The translations under genes and the position numbers were made by a program. Shown piece by piece: positions 1-9,400 of a stretch of 64,000 bases of DNA. Below the pieces are notes generated by a model that did no database searches, had not been told where the DNA came from, and saw only the letters and a program-made list of their open reading frames with translations. The stretch is taken from the NCBI RefSeq assembly GCF_012844455.2, contig NZ_JABBCQ020000018.1, forward strand, positions 1-64,000, given 5' to 3'. Every line of letters starts with the position of its first letter. Within the stretch, counting starts at the first letter, position 1. The DNA comes from Comamonas suwonensis. GTDB taxonomy: Bacteria; Pseudomonadota; Gammaproteobacteria; Burkholderiales; Burkholderiaceae_C.

Positions 1-132
1 CTTGAGCCTCATGAAAAAATTCTGATGATTTCCACCCAGAAGTGTCCTACTGGGGAGGCATATAAAAACTTGGACTGGTTTTTATGCGGCTAGGTCCAGT
101 TCTTGTCAGAATTCCACAGGAACTTAACCTCC

Positions 133-960
133 CAGAGGTAGCTTGATACGTTTTCCGTTGTACCAGTGAATGTAAGTAGCGACAGCATCAATGAACTGCT
201 CAATGGTGGCGGCTGGTCAGTCGCGGGCATAGAACAGCCCATTCTTAAGCCGCCCGAACAAGCCTTCATAGACTGTATTGTCGGGCCAGTAGCCCTTGCA
301 TGGCATCAAACGCACCTGTTCTGCATCCGCGATTCGTGACAGTCATCCTGCTCAACGATAGTGGGCACCACGGTCGGAGCGAACCACAGGTTGCACTTCG
401 CTGCAATTCAGTGAGGCGATCACAGCATCCAGTATCCAGCATCGGTCAACCAGTTCAGCGTACGGCCTGGAGCCTCTAGACCAACTCACAACCATTCCAT
501 CGAAGCAATCGATCATGGGCGAAACGTAGACTTTTTCTGCGGGCAGCTGGAACGCAGAGTTGTCTGTAAACCACTTTAACTAAGTGCAATGGCGTTGAAG
601 TTACGGTTCAGCAAGCTCTCCTGCGCCGGACTGATTATCCAAAATAGAAACCGTAGCGGCGTCGTTTGGGTGCAGCAGCTAACAGCCCTTCCTGCGTCAT
701 CAGGCGCTGCACCACCTTCCCCGAGACCCATACACATTGTCTGACTAGCGAGGCCTGAATGCGACGATAGCCATAGCGCATTGGTTGCGTTCGAAGATAT
801 CGGCATTCGTACGGTGCACCGCGACATACTGCTCGTCCGCTTCAAGCCGTAGCGCGATGGTAGAGGTACGAGCTGCGAGCCAAGGCTAGCTAGGCGATCA
901 ACTCGGCCAGCGTGTAAGCATGGCGCATGGCATCAACCAGCAATGTCTTCTTCCAACTGG
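133..960 (-). pseudogene. Decayed IS3-family (IS150-like) transposase
   Basis: Translating the minus strand in shifting frames gives a recognisable IS3-type transposase in order: a start region like KKTLLVDAMRHAYTLAELI near 950-900, RYGYRRIQ near 770, a stretch like SLRFAHDRLLRWNGCELV near 530-480, and the C-terminal part near 300-133 ending YIHWYNGKRIKLPLGG and a stop. Several frameshifts and in-frame stops, including a TGA where tryptophan is usual after the GLFYARD motif, show that it is dead. No clean terminal repeats were found, so the element boundaries are unknown. It lies just beyond the 3' end of the ccm operon. Bases 961-1207 hold nothing I recognise. Confidence 0.75.
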
Positions 961-1207
961 TCAGAAGATGAAGGTCCATGCACTGGTCTTTTATGAAAAT
1001 CGTCGTGCGACGACACTCCAAGCACACGTGGCCGGGCTTGAGGATTGAGCACCTAAACCAAAGCGTGAAGAGAGGCCCGTGCAGCTCGTGTATGTATATG
1101 AACTTCTCTCAGTAGTCCAAGATCTCATCTCTATCCCCAGCGTGTCAGTCTTGCGTGGAAATCAACATTTATGTATCTGGGATTTATACAGAGGCCCCCT
1201 AAAGGAT

Positions 1208-2470
1208 CTAATTCAACTCCAGCAGCAAATTGGACGAGCCGGGAGTCACCACAATCGCCTGGCTGTAAACGTCCCCTGTTCGCGGCATGGCCTGCCCCTC
1301 CAGTGACAGCCGAGCCTGCAGGCGCAATACAGGAAATGTCGACAAGGAAACTGCAGAATCGAGCAGATTTTCTGGTCCTAGCGTGAAATGAACAGGCAAA
1401 GACACTGCCGGCAGGCGCAGCACAGCCACAGGGCGGGACTGTCCGTCAGCACGCACCACAACAAAGACTTGAGCCTTGGCCAGGCTGGCTGACCCAGATG
1501 GCATAGCCTGTGAGGCAGCCCAGCGCAGCTCGCCGCTCAGGCGACTTCTGGAGTCACCTGCTGCCTTGGTCGTAATAGTCTGGCTACCCGTAGAAGCCTG
1601 GGTTTCCAGCTTGAGCAGATCGTCCTGCACGCGCAGTGCCATATCCGATCCAGGCTCTAATTGATTCAGCAGGGCTTGCCAATGCTTTTGCGCCTCTTCC
1701 AGCTTGCCGTGGCGCACAGCAGCGCTGCCAGCAAGGGCTAAGGCTTTAGGTTGACTGGGCTGCAATTTCAGTGCCCGACTTATCGCTTCGCCGGCCTCGC
1801 CGTCCAGATCGCCGCCATGTGCGGATGCCAGCGCATCGGCCAAATCAGCCCATAGCCTGGCCTGGAATTCCTCATCTATCAGGCTGCGCTGTGCCTCGTG
1901 CAACGCTTGGCGATACGCTTGGGCCGCAACGTCATAACGCTCCAGGGTTTCGTAAGAGCGGGCCAACATCACCCAGCCAGGCAAATTTTGCGGTTGCTCT
2001 TCAAGGCGTCGGGCAAGCCCATCCACCATGGCCTGCACCTGTGCATCGCCCCCCGCCTCTCCGTGCGCGCCGGGTTGCTCCTGCGCCAGCTGTGCCGCAG
2101 CCTTGGGGTCTCCAACTTGCAAGTACAGAGAAAAAGCGGCTATAGGGAGAAACACCGCCAACAATAGCGCACTGCCACGGCGCAGCCATAGACTGTGGTG
2201 CCAGGCGACTGATGGCCTAGGCTTGTCCAATTCGCCAAGCAGACGACGCTGCAGCTCTTCGACAGCCTGAGCATAGTCAGCGTCGTTCAGCCGTCCGCCC
2301 AACCACTCCTGTTCCAACTCGACCAACTGTGTCTGGTACAGGCGGCGCAACGCTTCATCAGCTTCGCCAACGGGTGACAGGTTCTCGACCAGCAGGGGCG
2401 GTAGCAGTACCGCCAGACTCAGCAACATCAGGGCGATAGCACCCAACCACAACCAGTGCATGGAGGTCAT
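1208..2470 (-). CDS. ccmI: Cytochrome c biogenesis protein CcmI (CycH), apocytochrome chaperone
   Basis: CcmI binds the C-terminus of apocytochromes c and hands them to the CcmF/H haem lyase in the periplasm. The 420-residue product has an N-terminal membrane segment (about 5-27), a cytoplasmic linker, a second membrane segment (about 99-118) and then a periplasmic TPR-like part, the known CcmI layout. The start MTSMHW is chosen because its ATG overlaps the ccmH stop as ATGA; a longer upstream reading has no membrane start. It is the last gene of the nap-ccm run. The C-terminal half is weakly conserved in the family, which fits what is seen here. Confidence 0.88.
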   Translation of the reverse strand: MTSMHWLWLGAIALMLLSLAVLLPPLLVENLSPVGEADEALRRLYQTQLVELEQEWLGGRLNDADYAQAVEELQRRLLGELDKPRPSVAWHHSLWLRRGSALLLAVFLPIAAFSLYLQVGDPKAAAQLAQEQPGAHGEAGGDAQVQAMVDGLARRLEEQPQNLPGWVMLARSYETLERYDVAAQAYRQALHEAQRSLIDEEFQARLWADLADALASAHGGDLDGEAGEAISRALKLQPSQPKALALAGSAAVRHGKLEEAQKHWQALLNQLEPGSDMALRVQDDLLKLETQASTGSQTITTKAAGDSRSRLSGELRWAASQAMPSGSASLAKAQVFVVVRADGQSRPVAVLRLPAVSLPVHFTLGPENLLDSAVSLSTFPVLRLQARLSLEGQAMPRTGDVYSQAIVVTPGSSNLLLELN

Positions 2471-2940
2471 GGGCTTTCCTCCTGCGAAGAAGAGTCCAGC
2501 CACTGGCGCGCGCGGTCGCGCTGCTGCGGGGTCAGGGACGCATGCGACATACGCGTGCGGCGCAGTGTTCTGCGCAACAGGGCAAGGCCACCCAGTGCAA
2601 CAAGGAAAGGGCCGCTCCACAGCAGCCAGGTCGATGGCTTCCAGGGCGGGTTGTAGCGCACAAACGCACCGTAGCGCTGTTCAAAGAAAGCGATCACCTG
2701 ATCATTGCTGCGGCCCTGTTCGAGCTGGCTACGGATTTCGAGGCGCATGTCTTCGGCCATGGGTGCCCGCGATTCGGCCACAGTCTGGTTCTGGCAGACG
2801 ACGCAGCGCAGTTGAGCGGCCAGCTCCATTTCGCGGTCCTGCAACTCCTGGTCCTGCATGGGTGCGCTGGCCTGGACCAGCATCGCCATGCTAGCCAGTA
2901 CGGACGCAGCGAAGGCTGTGGCAGTTCTTCGCAGTTTCAT
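2467..2940 (-). CDS. ccmH: Cytochrome c maturation protein CcmH (CcmL type)
   Basis: CcmH is the membrane-anchored thioredox protein that reduces the apocytochrome CXXCH cysteines and works with CcmF and CcmI in haem ligation. The 157-residue product has a signal peptide (1-25), the family motif LRCVVCQNQ with redox cysteines 46 and 49, and one C-terminal membrane segment (about 105-122). Length matches the short CcmH form, and CcmI is a separate gene here, unlike the fused E. coli CcmH. Its start overlaps the ccmG stop and its stop overlaps the ccmI start, both as ATGA, pointing to translational coupling. Confidence 0.93.
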   Translation of the reverse strand: MKLRRTATAFAASVLASMAMLVQASAPMQDQELQDREMELAAQLRCVVCQNQTVAESRAPMAEDMRLEIRSQLEQGRSNDQVIAFFEQRYGAFVRYNPPWKPSTWLLWSGPFLVALGGLALLRRTLRRTRMSHASLTPQQRDRARQWLDSSSQEESP

Positions 2941-3455
2941 TCGAGACTCCTGATGACCGGCAACAGCCGGTCACGCCATATCTCTGAGGTGACCGGACCC
3001 ACATGGCGATAGCGCACGTGACCCTGGCCATCGATGACAAAGGTTTCAGGCACGCCCTGGATGCCGAAGTCCATACCCACGCGACCATCTCCGTCCATGG
3101 CCGAAGCCCTGTAGGGGTTGCCCGCCACCCGCAGCAGCGCACGCGCCTTGTCCGGTTGATCTTTGTAGTTCAGTCCGTAAACGGGGACCGCATCGCGTTT
3201 GGAAAGTTCGGCCAGCACGGGCAGTTCCTGGCGGCAAGGCGCGCACCACGAGGCCCAGACATTGAGCACCCAGGCCTGGCCACGCAGGTCCTGCAGTTGC
3301 AGGCGCTGCTGTGGGTCTTCGAGCAGCGGTCGATCTATGGCCGGCGCGGGTTGCTCTAGCAGCGCAGAGGGCAAAGCCCGGGGATCACGCTGCAGACCCA
3401 ACCCGAGCAAGACAGCAAGAGCTAAGAATATCGCTAGAGGCAAAACAAACCGCAT
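2937..3455 (-). CDS. ccmG: Thiol:disulfide interchange protein CcmG (DsbE)
   Basis: Membrane-tethered periplasmic thioredoxin that keeps CcmH and apocytochromes reduced. The 172-residue product has one N-terminal anchor (about 3-21) and a thioredoxin fold with the active site WCAPC at 70-74 and the cis-proline segment GVPETF near 134-139, a CcmG hallmark. The start MRFVLP is taken because its ATG shares one base with the ccmF stop (TGATG); the longer upstream reading overlaps ccmF by 120 bases and has no signal. It sits between ccmF and ccmH in the usual order. Confidence 0.93.
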   Translation of the reverse strand: MRFVLPLAIFLALAVLLGLGLQRDPRALPSALLEQPAPAIDRPLLEDPQQRLQLQDLRGQAWVLNVWASWCAPCRQELPVLAELSKRDAVPVYGLNYKDQPDKARALLRVAGNPYRASAMDGDGRVGMDFGIQGVPETFVIDGQGHVRYRHVGPVTSEIWRDRLLPVIRSLE

Positions 3456-5461
3456 CAAATAACCCCTTGCAGGGCCGCTGCACCAGACGGACGACGCGCA
3501 CGCTGCGCGGCCGTGCGAAAGCGCTGGTCCATAAGGCTCAGGCCCGCACCAAGCGCCATCATCAGTGTTCCTATCCATACCCAGTCCATGAAGGGCTTGA
3601 CCTGCAGGCGCACTGTCCAGCGCTGGCCTTGTTCGTCCAACGGGTCACCCAAGGCCACAAACACGTCGCGCGTCCAACCACTGTCTATGGCGGCCTGACT
3701 CAGCGCCATGCCCTGGGCGCGGTAAACCCGTTTCTCAGGGAACATATTCCAGTTGCCCTGCCCTTTCCGGCTGACGGTGAACTGGGCACGTTGTGCATCA
3801 TAGTTGGGGCCAGTGGTCGGGCCCAGGCTGTCAAAGCGGAAGCGGTAGCCGCCCGCTTCGGCGGTCTCGCCCTGCGCCAGCGTGGTCTCGTGACGACTCT
3901 CCAATCCGTCGGCCAGGCTTACCGCCAGCACGAACACCCCTGCGCCGGCATGCGCCATCAGCATGCCCCACCAGCCCCAAGGCTGGCGCGACAGTCGCTG
4001 GCCAAGATGACCAGCCCCCCTACCTTGGCCCAGACGCTGCCAGACATGGGCCAGCGTGCTCAACACACACCACAAACCCAAGGCAAGTCCCAGCAAGGTG
4101 GCCGGCGACAGACGCACTCCTGTCCACCCTCCGGCCAGCGCCAGCAAGGCGGCACATACCACGCTCAGCACCAGGGCCATGCGAAGGCGCCTCCACAGCT
4201 CTCCAGCTTGGCTGCTCTTCCAGCGCGTCACAGTACCCACTCCCATCAAGGCCAGGGCCGGTAGCACCAAAGGCAGGAAGACAGCTTGAAAGTACGGCGG
4301 CCCCACGGAGATCTTCTCGCCGCTCAGCACATCCAGCGCCAGCGGGTAAAGCGTGCCTATGAGCACGGCCAGCGCGGCGGCTGTAAAGAGCACGTTGTTG
4401 ATCAGCAAGAAGGTTTCGCGCGAAAGCATGGCGAACTCCCCCGAGCCTCGGCCTAGCTCCGGCGCACGCCAGGCAAACAACCAAAGCGAAGCGCCCACCA
4501 CGGCCACGACGAAGCACAGGATGAAGAGGCCCCGCCCCGGGTCTACGGCAAAGGCATGAACCGAGGTGAGCACACCCGAGCGCACGAGAAAAGTGCCCAG
4601 CAGACTCAGTGAAAAGGCACAGATGGCCAACAGGGCGGACCAACTGCGAAAGGCTCCACGCTGGTCAGTGACTATCAGCGAATGTACCAGCGCTGTGCCC
4701 ACCAGCCAGGGCATGAAAGAGGCGTTTTCCACCGGGTCCCAGAACCACCAGCCACCCCAGCCCAGCACGTAATAAGCCCAGGCACTGCCCAGCAGAATGC
4801 CCAGCGTCAGAAACCCCCAGGCCGCCAGCGTCCAGGAGCGCGACCAACGCGCCCAAGCCGCACCCAGCTCACCCGAGATCAACGCCGCCAGGGCAAACGC
4901 GAACGGCACGGCAAAGCCCACATAGCCCATGTACAGCAGCGGCGGATGCAGCACCATGCCGGGGTCCTGCAGCAATGGATTGAGGTCCTTGCCTTCGGCG
5001 GCAGCCGGCACCAGACGCGTAAAGGGGTTGGACAGAAACAGCAGAAACAGCAACAGGCCCACACTAATCCAACCCAGTACTGCGAGCACGCGCGCCACGA
5101 AAGCAGGCGGCAAGTCACGGCTACGCCATGCCACCGCCAGCGTCCACCCAGAAAGCATGAGCTGCCAAAGCAGCATGGAGCCCTCGTGCCCACCCCAGAA
5201 GGCAGCCAGCTTATAGGCCATGGGCAGATCACTGTGCGAGTTAGCGGCCACGTACAGCACTGAGAAATCTCCGCGCCAGAAGCACCAGAACAGACTCGCC
5301 GACGACAGCATGCAAAGCAGGCATTGCAATAACGCCGCGGGCCGAGCCAGTTTCACCCATCCTGCGAAGCCCCAATGAGCTCCTGCCAGCGGCAGCACCG
5401 CCAGCAAGCCCGCTGTTACCAGAGCCAGCACCAGAGCAAACACTCCAAGTTCAGCGATCAT
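3455..5461 (-). CDS. ccmF: Haem lyase membrane subunit CcmF
   Basis: CcmF is the large polytopic membrane protein that takes haem from holo-CcmE and attaches it to apocytochrome c. The product is 668 residues, normal for the family, with many hydrophobic segments throughout and the tryptophan-rich haem-handling motif [11 protein letters not shown] at about 235-245. A final membrane segment (about 630-650) precedes a basic tail. The start ATG overlaps the ccmE stop by four bases and the stop overlaps the ccmG start by one. Confidence 0.95.
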   Translation of the reverse strand: MIAELGVFALVLALVTAGLLAVLPLAGAHWGFAGWVKLARPAALLQCLLCMLSSASLFWCFWRGDFSVLYVAANSHSDLPMAYKLAAFWGGHEGSMLLWQLMLSGWTLAVAWRSRDLPPAFVARVLAVLGWISVGLLLFLLFLSNPFTRLVPAAAEGKDLNPLLQDPGMVLHPPLLYMGYVGFAVPFAFALAALISGELGAAWARWSRSWTLAAWGFLTLGILLGSAWAYYVLGWGGWWFWDPVENASFMPWLVGTALVHSLIVTDQRGAFRSWSALLAICAFSLSLLGTFLVRSGVLTSVHAFAVDPGRGLFILCFVVAVVGASLWLFAWRAPELGRGSGEFAMLSRETFLLINNVLFTAAALAVLIGTLYPLALDVLSGEKISVGPPYFQAVFLPLVLPALALMGVGTVTRWKSSQAGELWRRLRMALVLSVVCAALLALAGGWTGVRLSPATLLGLALGLWCVLSTLAHVWQRLGQGRGAGHLGQRLSRQPWGWWGMLMAHAGAGVFVLAVSLADGLESRHETTLAQGETAEAGGYRFRFDSLGPTTGPNYDAQRAQFTVSRKGQGNWNMFPEKRVYRAQGMALSQAAIDSGWTRDVFVALGDPLDEQGQRWTVRLQVKPFMDWVWIGTLMMALGAGLSLMDQRFRTAAQRARRPSGAAALQGVI

Positions 5462-5958
5462 GTGCGCTCTCCCTTGGATGTGCCATCAGCGCTATCCTGA
5501 ACGGATTCGTCCTTGATCGATTTCTCTGGCGGTTTTCCGGCAGCATTCTTTAGGGCATGGGCCGCTTCAGGCGGCATGTAGTTCTCATCATGTTTGGCCA
5601 GTACCTCGGAGGCCTGGAAGGCTCCATCCGGCTGTAGACGGCCCGAGACCACTACGCCCTTGCCCTCACGGAACAAATCTGGCAGCAATCCCCGGTACTG
5701 CACCGGCACGCTGCGCACTTCATCAGTCACAGAAAAGCGCAGCAGCATTCCGTCGCCGCTGCGTTGCAACGACCCCTGCTCTACCAGTCCACCCAGACGG
5801 AAAGCCGCGCCCTGCGGAACTTCGCCCGCATGGACCTGGCTGGGACTGTAGAAGAACATCACATTAGAGTTGAGCGCGCGCAGCACTAACGTGACGGCGG
5901 CGGCCACCAGAACAAGTCCTGCCAAAACCCACAATAGACGACGCTGGCGCGGCTTCAT
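5458..5958 (-). CDS. ccmE: Haem chaperone CcmE
   Basis: CcmE covalently binds haem in the periplasm and carries it from CcmC/D to CcmF. The product has 166 residues with an N-terminal membrane anchor (about 8-27), an OB-fold domain, and the haem-binding histidine in AKHDENY (His123, with Tyr127 completing the HxxxY motif). The C-terminal tail is charged and disordered-looking, as usual. It overlaps ccmD and ccmF by four bases each (ATGA type), within the nap-ccm operon. Confidence 0.95.
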   Translation of the reverse strand: MKPRQRRLLWVLAGLVLVAAAVTLVLRALNSNVMFFYSPSQVHAGEVPQGAAFRLGGLVEQGSLQRSGDGMLLRFSVTDEVRSVPVQYRGLLPDLFREGKGVVVSGRLQPDGAFQASEVLAKHDENYMPPEAAHALKNAAGKPPEKSIKDESVQDSADGTSKGERT

Positions 5959-6098
5959 GGGCGCTCCTTGGTTGTGAGTCCAGACGCCGCTTCAGCCCTT
6001 AGGCGGTGGCTGCGCACAATTAAGCAGACCAGTTCAACGCCCAACGCTATCACGCTCACCCCGTAGGCCAGTGCAATGAAAAAGACATGGTCTTGCAT
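5955..6098 (-). CDS. ccmD: Small haem exporter subunit CcmD
   Basis: CcmD is a tiny single-span membrane protein that helps release holo-CcmE from CcmC. The 47-residue product begins [13 protein letters not shown], has one membrane segment (about 5-28) and then a basic stretch (RSHRLRAEA), the expected topology. The ATG at 6098 shares one base with the ccmC stop (TAATG), and the stop overlaps the ccmE start. A longer reading in this frame overlaps ccmC and is a shadow. Confidence 0.9.
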   Translation of the reverse strand: MQDHVFFIALAYGVSVIALGVELVCLIVRSHRLRAEAASGLTTKERP

Positions 6099-6859
6099 TA
6101 CAGAGTCTCCTCTCGGGCTCGCTCCAGAATCAGACAACGGGCCCGCACCAAGGCGACGGCCAGGGTATAGGCCCAGCAGGCCAGCGTCATCAGCAGCATA
6201 CCTGCCAACATCGTGTGCGTCATGCTGGGAGCTGCATCCATGCGAATGCTGGCACCTTGGTGCAAGGTGCTCCACCATTGCACCGAGAAATAGATGATGG
6301 GAATATTGACCACCCCAGCCAGCAGCACGATGGCACCGGCACCGTCGGCCCGGCGCGAATCCTCGATGGCAGAGACCATAGCCATATAGCCCAGATAGAG
6401 GAACAGCAGTATCAGCTCTGATGTCAGCCGGGCATCCCACACCCACCAGGCTCCCCAGGTCGGCTTCCCCCAAGCCGCTCCGGTCCAAAGGGCGATGGCA
6501 GTGAACAAAGCTCCGGTGGGCGCCAGAGCCCTTGCCAGCAGGGGCGAAAGTCGCGAACCGTAGACCAATCCCAAGGCAGCATGAACCGCAGCCACCAGAT
6601 AAATGAACATGGACATCCAAGCCGCCGGTACGTGCAAAAAGATGATGCGATAGACCTCGCCTTGCTGATGATCAGTAGGTGCCAACCCAAACCCGACCCA
6701 AAGGCCAGCGACCGCCAGCACGGTGGCCAACACAGCCATCCAGGGCCACACCCTGCCCGCCCAGTCGTAAAAAACCGGCGGTGAAGAGAGTTGGCGCCAT
6801 TTGCGGGAACCGGTCCCTGCAGCAGGTGTCGAAGAAGCATCGGAAGTCACGGAACTCAT
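6098..6859 (-). CDS. ccmC: Haem transporter/handling protein CcmC
   Basis: CcmC loads haem onto CcmE. The 253-residue product is a six-span membrane protein with the tryptophan-rich motif WGAWWVWD at about 135-142 and a periplasmic histidine near 76 (FLHVPAAW) that matches a conserved haem-ligand position in the family. The first 35 residues form a Ser/Thr/Ala-rich extension before the first span. It lies one base downstream of ccmB and overlaps ccmD by one base. Confidence 0.94.
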   Translation of the reverse strand: MSSVTSDASSTPAAGTGSRKWRQLSSPPVFYDWAGRVWPWMAVLATVLAVAGLWVGFGLAPTDHQQGEVYRIIFLHVPAAWMSMFIYLVAAVHAALGLVYGSRLSPLLARALAPTGALFTAIALWTGAAWGKPTWGAWWVWDARLTSELILLFLYLGYMAMVSAIEDSRRADGAGAIVLLAGVVNIPIIYFSVQWWSTLHQGASIRMDAAPSMTHTMLAGMLLMTLACWAYTLAVALVRARCLILERAREETL

Positions 6860-6860
6860 G

Positions 6861-7517
6861 TCACTCCAGCGCTAGGCGCAAGGCGCCTGCTATGGCCCAA
6901 GGTCCAGTCAGTACAGCCAAGCACAGGCTGGCTCCCAGCAGATTGAGGGCCGGCGCAGCACTAAGCCCTTGCTGAGCCTGAGCAACTGCATGGCTGCCAA
7001 AAATAAGAATGGGAACGCTCAGCGGCAGCACCACCAGCGCCAGCAGCAACTGCCCCCGCATACCCAGTGTCAGCGCCGCGCCCAAAGCCGCCAGCAGGTA
7101 CAGGCTAGGCGTCCCCAAGGCAAGCGAAGCCAGCAAAACTCCGACCACCGCCCCATTCAGGCCGTACTGCCATCCCAGCAATGGAGCCACCAGCAACAAT
7201 GGCAGCACACCCAATAACCAGTGCGTACCCACCTTGAGGCCCACTAACAGCGGCAAGGGCACCGGTGCCAGCAACCACTGCTCCAGTGATCCATCGGCCA
7301 TGTCGCTCTCGAACAGCCGGTGCTGCCCCAGCAACACGGCCAGCAATGCAGCCACCCACACGATGCCTGGCGCAACCTGCCTCAGCAAGGCCGCGTCCGG
7401 CCCCAATGCCAAAGGAAAAAGACTGCCCACCAGCACGAAAAAAAACACCCCTCCGAAAGCATCAGAAGGCCTTCGTGCAGCCAATTTCAACTCTCTTGCG
7501 CACACTGCCCTCAGCAA
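6861..7517 (-). CDS. ccmB: Haem exporter permease CcmB
   Basis: CcmB is the membrane partner of the CcmA ATPase; together with CcmC/D they drive release of haem-loaded CcmE. The 218-residue product has about six hydrophobic spans, beginning with an ARELKLAARRPSDAF-type N-terminus that is typical of CcmB. It overlaps the 3' end of ccmA by seven bases and is followed by ccmC after one base. Confidence 0.92.
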   Translation of the reverse strand: MLRAVCARELKLAARRPSDAFGGVFFFVLVGSLFPLALGPDAALLRQVAPGIVWVAALLAVLLGQHRLFESDMADGSLEQWLLAPVPLPLLVGLKVGTHWLLGVLPLLLVAPLLGWQYGLNGAVVGVLLASLALGTPSLYLLAALGAALTLGMRGQLLLALVVLPLSVPILIFGSHAVAQAQQGLSAAPALNLLGASLCLAVLTGPWAIAGALRLALE

Positions 7518-8200
7518 ACAGCCTCCCGCTCATTCTTCGACGCCCCCGCCAAGGCGAGGGACAAATCCAGTACTTTCACCCGAACTGCTGGCAACACAAG
7601 ATTGCGGTGCGAAGCCACCACTGCCATTCCTCCCGAGGACAGGTGCTGGTCCAGCGCATCGCCTAGATATTGCTCGCCCTGGACATCCAGGCAGTTGTCA
7701 GGTTCGTCCAGCAGCCACAGTGAACGCTCGCCCAGCAAAACACGGGCCAGCCCCAGCCGCCGACGCTGTCCCTGCGACAGACGACCGAAAGGCCGTGTGA
7801 CAACGCCCGACAACGACAGAACCTGCAAAACAGCTTGCACTCGTGCTTCATTCCAGTGCACAGCCATCAGATCCAGCGCAAAGCGCAGATTCTCCAGCCC
7901 GGTCAAAGCGTCGCTCATTCCAGCCTGATGTCCCATATAGACCAGCTGCCGCTGGTAGGCGGGATCACGGGGTGACAGAGTATCGCCACACCACTGGAGG
8001 CTTCCCGCACGCCACGGCAGCAGGCCGGCCAGACAACGCAGCAAACTGCTCTTGCCTGCTCCGTTATGACCTCTAAGCATCAGCAGCTGACCGGCACCGA
8101 GTTCAAAGCCCAGATCGCGCAACACCACGCGGCCGCCGCGCGCGCAGCCTAGGCTGGATATGGAAAGTAACGTGGAAGCAGCCGTGCTCAAACCCTTCAT
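7511..8200 (-). CDS. ccmA: Haem exporter ATP-binding protein CcmA
   Basis: ABC ATPase of the CcmABCD complex. The 229-residue product carries Walker A GHNGAGKS (44-51), an LSQGQ signature (141-145) and Walker B LWLLDEP (161-167). The start MKGLSTA is chosen because it lies four bases after napC; a longer reading runs deep into napC and shows no extra domain. This position, directly behind napC, ties the nitrate reductase genes to the maturation genes in one transcription unit. Confidence 0.93.
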   Translation of the reverse strand: MKGLSTAASTLLSISSLGCARGGRVVLRDLGFELGAGQLLMLRGHNGAGKSSLLRCLAGLLPWRAGSLQWCGDTLSPRDPAYQRQLVYMGHQAGMSDALTGLENLRFALDLMAVHWNEARVQAVLQVLSLSGVVTRPFGRLSQGQRRRLGLARVLLGERSLWLLDEPDNCLDVQGEQYLGDALDQHLSSGGMAVVASHRNLVLPAVRVKVLDLSLALAGASKNEREAVC

Positions 8201-8204
8201 AACG

Positions 8205-8852
8205 CTACTGCACCGAAGCAACCGAAGCGCCAGCTGACCCCGGCACCTTCTGACCTGGAGAATCGCTGGGACCTTGTCCGGGGGGGATATGAGGCAACTT
8301 GTGGGCAATACCCTTGTGGCAGTCGATACAGGTTTTTTCCTTGCTGTCCAGATAGGTGCTATGCATGTTCTGCGCACGTAAACTCTGCCGCGTCAAATCC
8401 ATGGAGTCGTAGTTATGGCAGTTGCGACACTCCAGCGAATCGTTGGCCTTGAACCGAGCCCACTCGTGCTGCGCCAACTCCAGCCGCTTGGCCTCGAACT
8501 TTTCAGGCGTATCGATTGTTCCGAAGATTTTGCCCCACACCTCCTTAGAGGCCTGCATCTTGCGAGCTATCTTGTCGGTCCAGTCGTGCGGCACATGACA
8601 GTTTGAGCAAACGGCACGTACGCCCGAACGGTTGGTGTAGTGGATCGTGCTCTTGAGCTCGGCAAATACGTTGTCCCGCATCTCATGGCAACCCGTGCAA
8701 AATTTCTCCGTATTCGTCAACTCCATGGCCGTGTTGAACGCGCCCCAGAAGAGAATACCGCCGATGAAGCCGCCAATGGTCAGAAAGCCCAGACTGAAAT
8801 GAACACTGGGGCGACGAATCACCGCCCAATAACGCTTGAGTAGTGTCAACAT
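8205..8852 (-). CDS. napC: Tetrahaem quinol dehydrogenase NapC
   Basis: NapC oxidises quinol in the membrane and passes electrons to NapB and NapA. The 215-residue product has an N-terminal membrane anchor (about 20-42) and four CXXCH haem sites at 52-56 (CTGCH), 82-86 (CSNCH), 142-146 (CRNCH) and 175-179 (CIDCH), the NapC/NirT pattern. A Pro/Ser/Gly-rich tail follows. It sits between napB and ccmA; all four haems depend on the ccm genes encoded just downstream. Confidence 0.96.
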   Translation of the reverse strand: MLTLLKRYWAVIRRPSVHFSLGFLTIGGFIGGILFWGAFNTAMELTNTEKFCTGCHEMRDNVFAELKSTIHYTNRSGVRAVCSNCHVPHDWTDKIARKMQASKEVWGKIFGTIDTPEKFEAKRLELAQHEWARFKANDSLECRNCHNYDSMDLTRQSLRAQNMHSTYLDSKEKTCIDCHKGIAHKLPHIPPGQGPSDSPGQKVPGSAGASVASVQ

Positions 8853-8876
8853 AGATGAACCTCGTACGCCGCAGCG

Positions 8877-9383
8877 TCAATTTTTCTTGGATGCCTTGCC
8901 CGACTGTGACTGCAGGGCCTTCAAAATCACGGTGTCCACGTCTTCGAAGGTGTTGCTGACTATGGGGCGGACGGCATCTTGGGCCACATGACATTGCTGG
9001 CAGAAATAGCGTCGCGTGGATACCTGCCCCAACATGCGCCCGTCACGATCCATATAGTGCGTTACCGAAACTGGCACGGCCTGCGAGACTTCAGCCTTGG
9101 TTCGCGAATGACAGTCCATGCATTTGTTGAAGTTCTTGTCTACCTGATAGCCGTCAACACGATGGGGAATCGTTGGAGGTTGCCAGGTGTAGTTTCGCGT
9201 GCGGCGCACGTCGTCGTTGATGGCATTCCCCAGCACTGGCGGCTTGGTTGCCTGCATGATCGGCGTAGGGCCTCGCGCTGCGTCATAAAAGGTCTCAGCG
9301 ACAGCAGATGGTGCCCATGTCATACCTATATTTAGCATGAGCAGCATGCCCACAATACGGATGAAATTACGGAAGAAGTTCAT
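8877..9383 (-). CDS. napB: Dihaem cytochrome c NapB, electron-transfer subunit
   Basis: Small periplasmic subunit that transfers electrons from NapC to NapA. From the ATG at 9383 the product has 168 residues with a signal peptide (about 1-29, cleaved near SAVA-ET) and two CXXCH sites at 88-92 (CMDCH) and 128-132 (CQQCH). The start is set by a strong ribosome site (AGGGAGG) a few bases upstream; a longer reading would overlap napA without adding a domain. Confidence 0.95.
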   Translation of the reverse strand: MNFFRNFIRIVGMLLMLNIGMTWAPSAVAETFYDAARGPTPIMQATKPPVLGNAINDDVRRTRNYTWQPPTIPHRVDGYQVDKNFNKCMDCHSRTKAEVSQAVPVSVTHYMDRDGRMLGQVSTRRYFCQQCHVAQDAVRPIVSNTFEDVDTVILKALQSQSGKASKKN

Positions 9384-9400
9384 GGCCAACCTCCCTTTAG

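Noticed and set aside
3311-4264. Long plus-strand frame of 317 codons opposite ccmF/ccmG
   Set aside because: Antisense shadow of high-GC coding DNA with composition-driven Gln/His/Arg-rich product and no domain.
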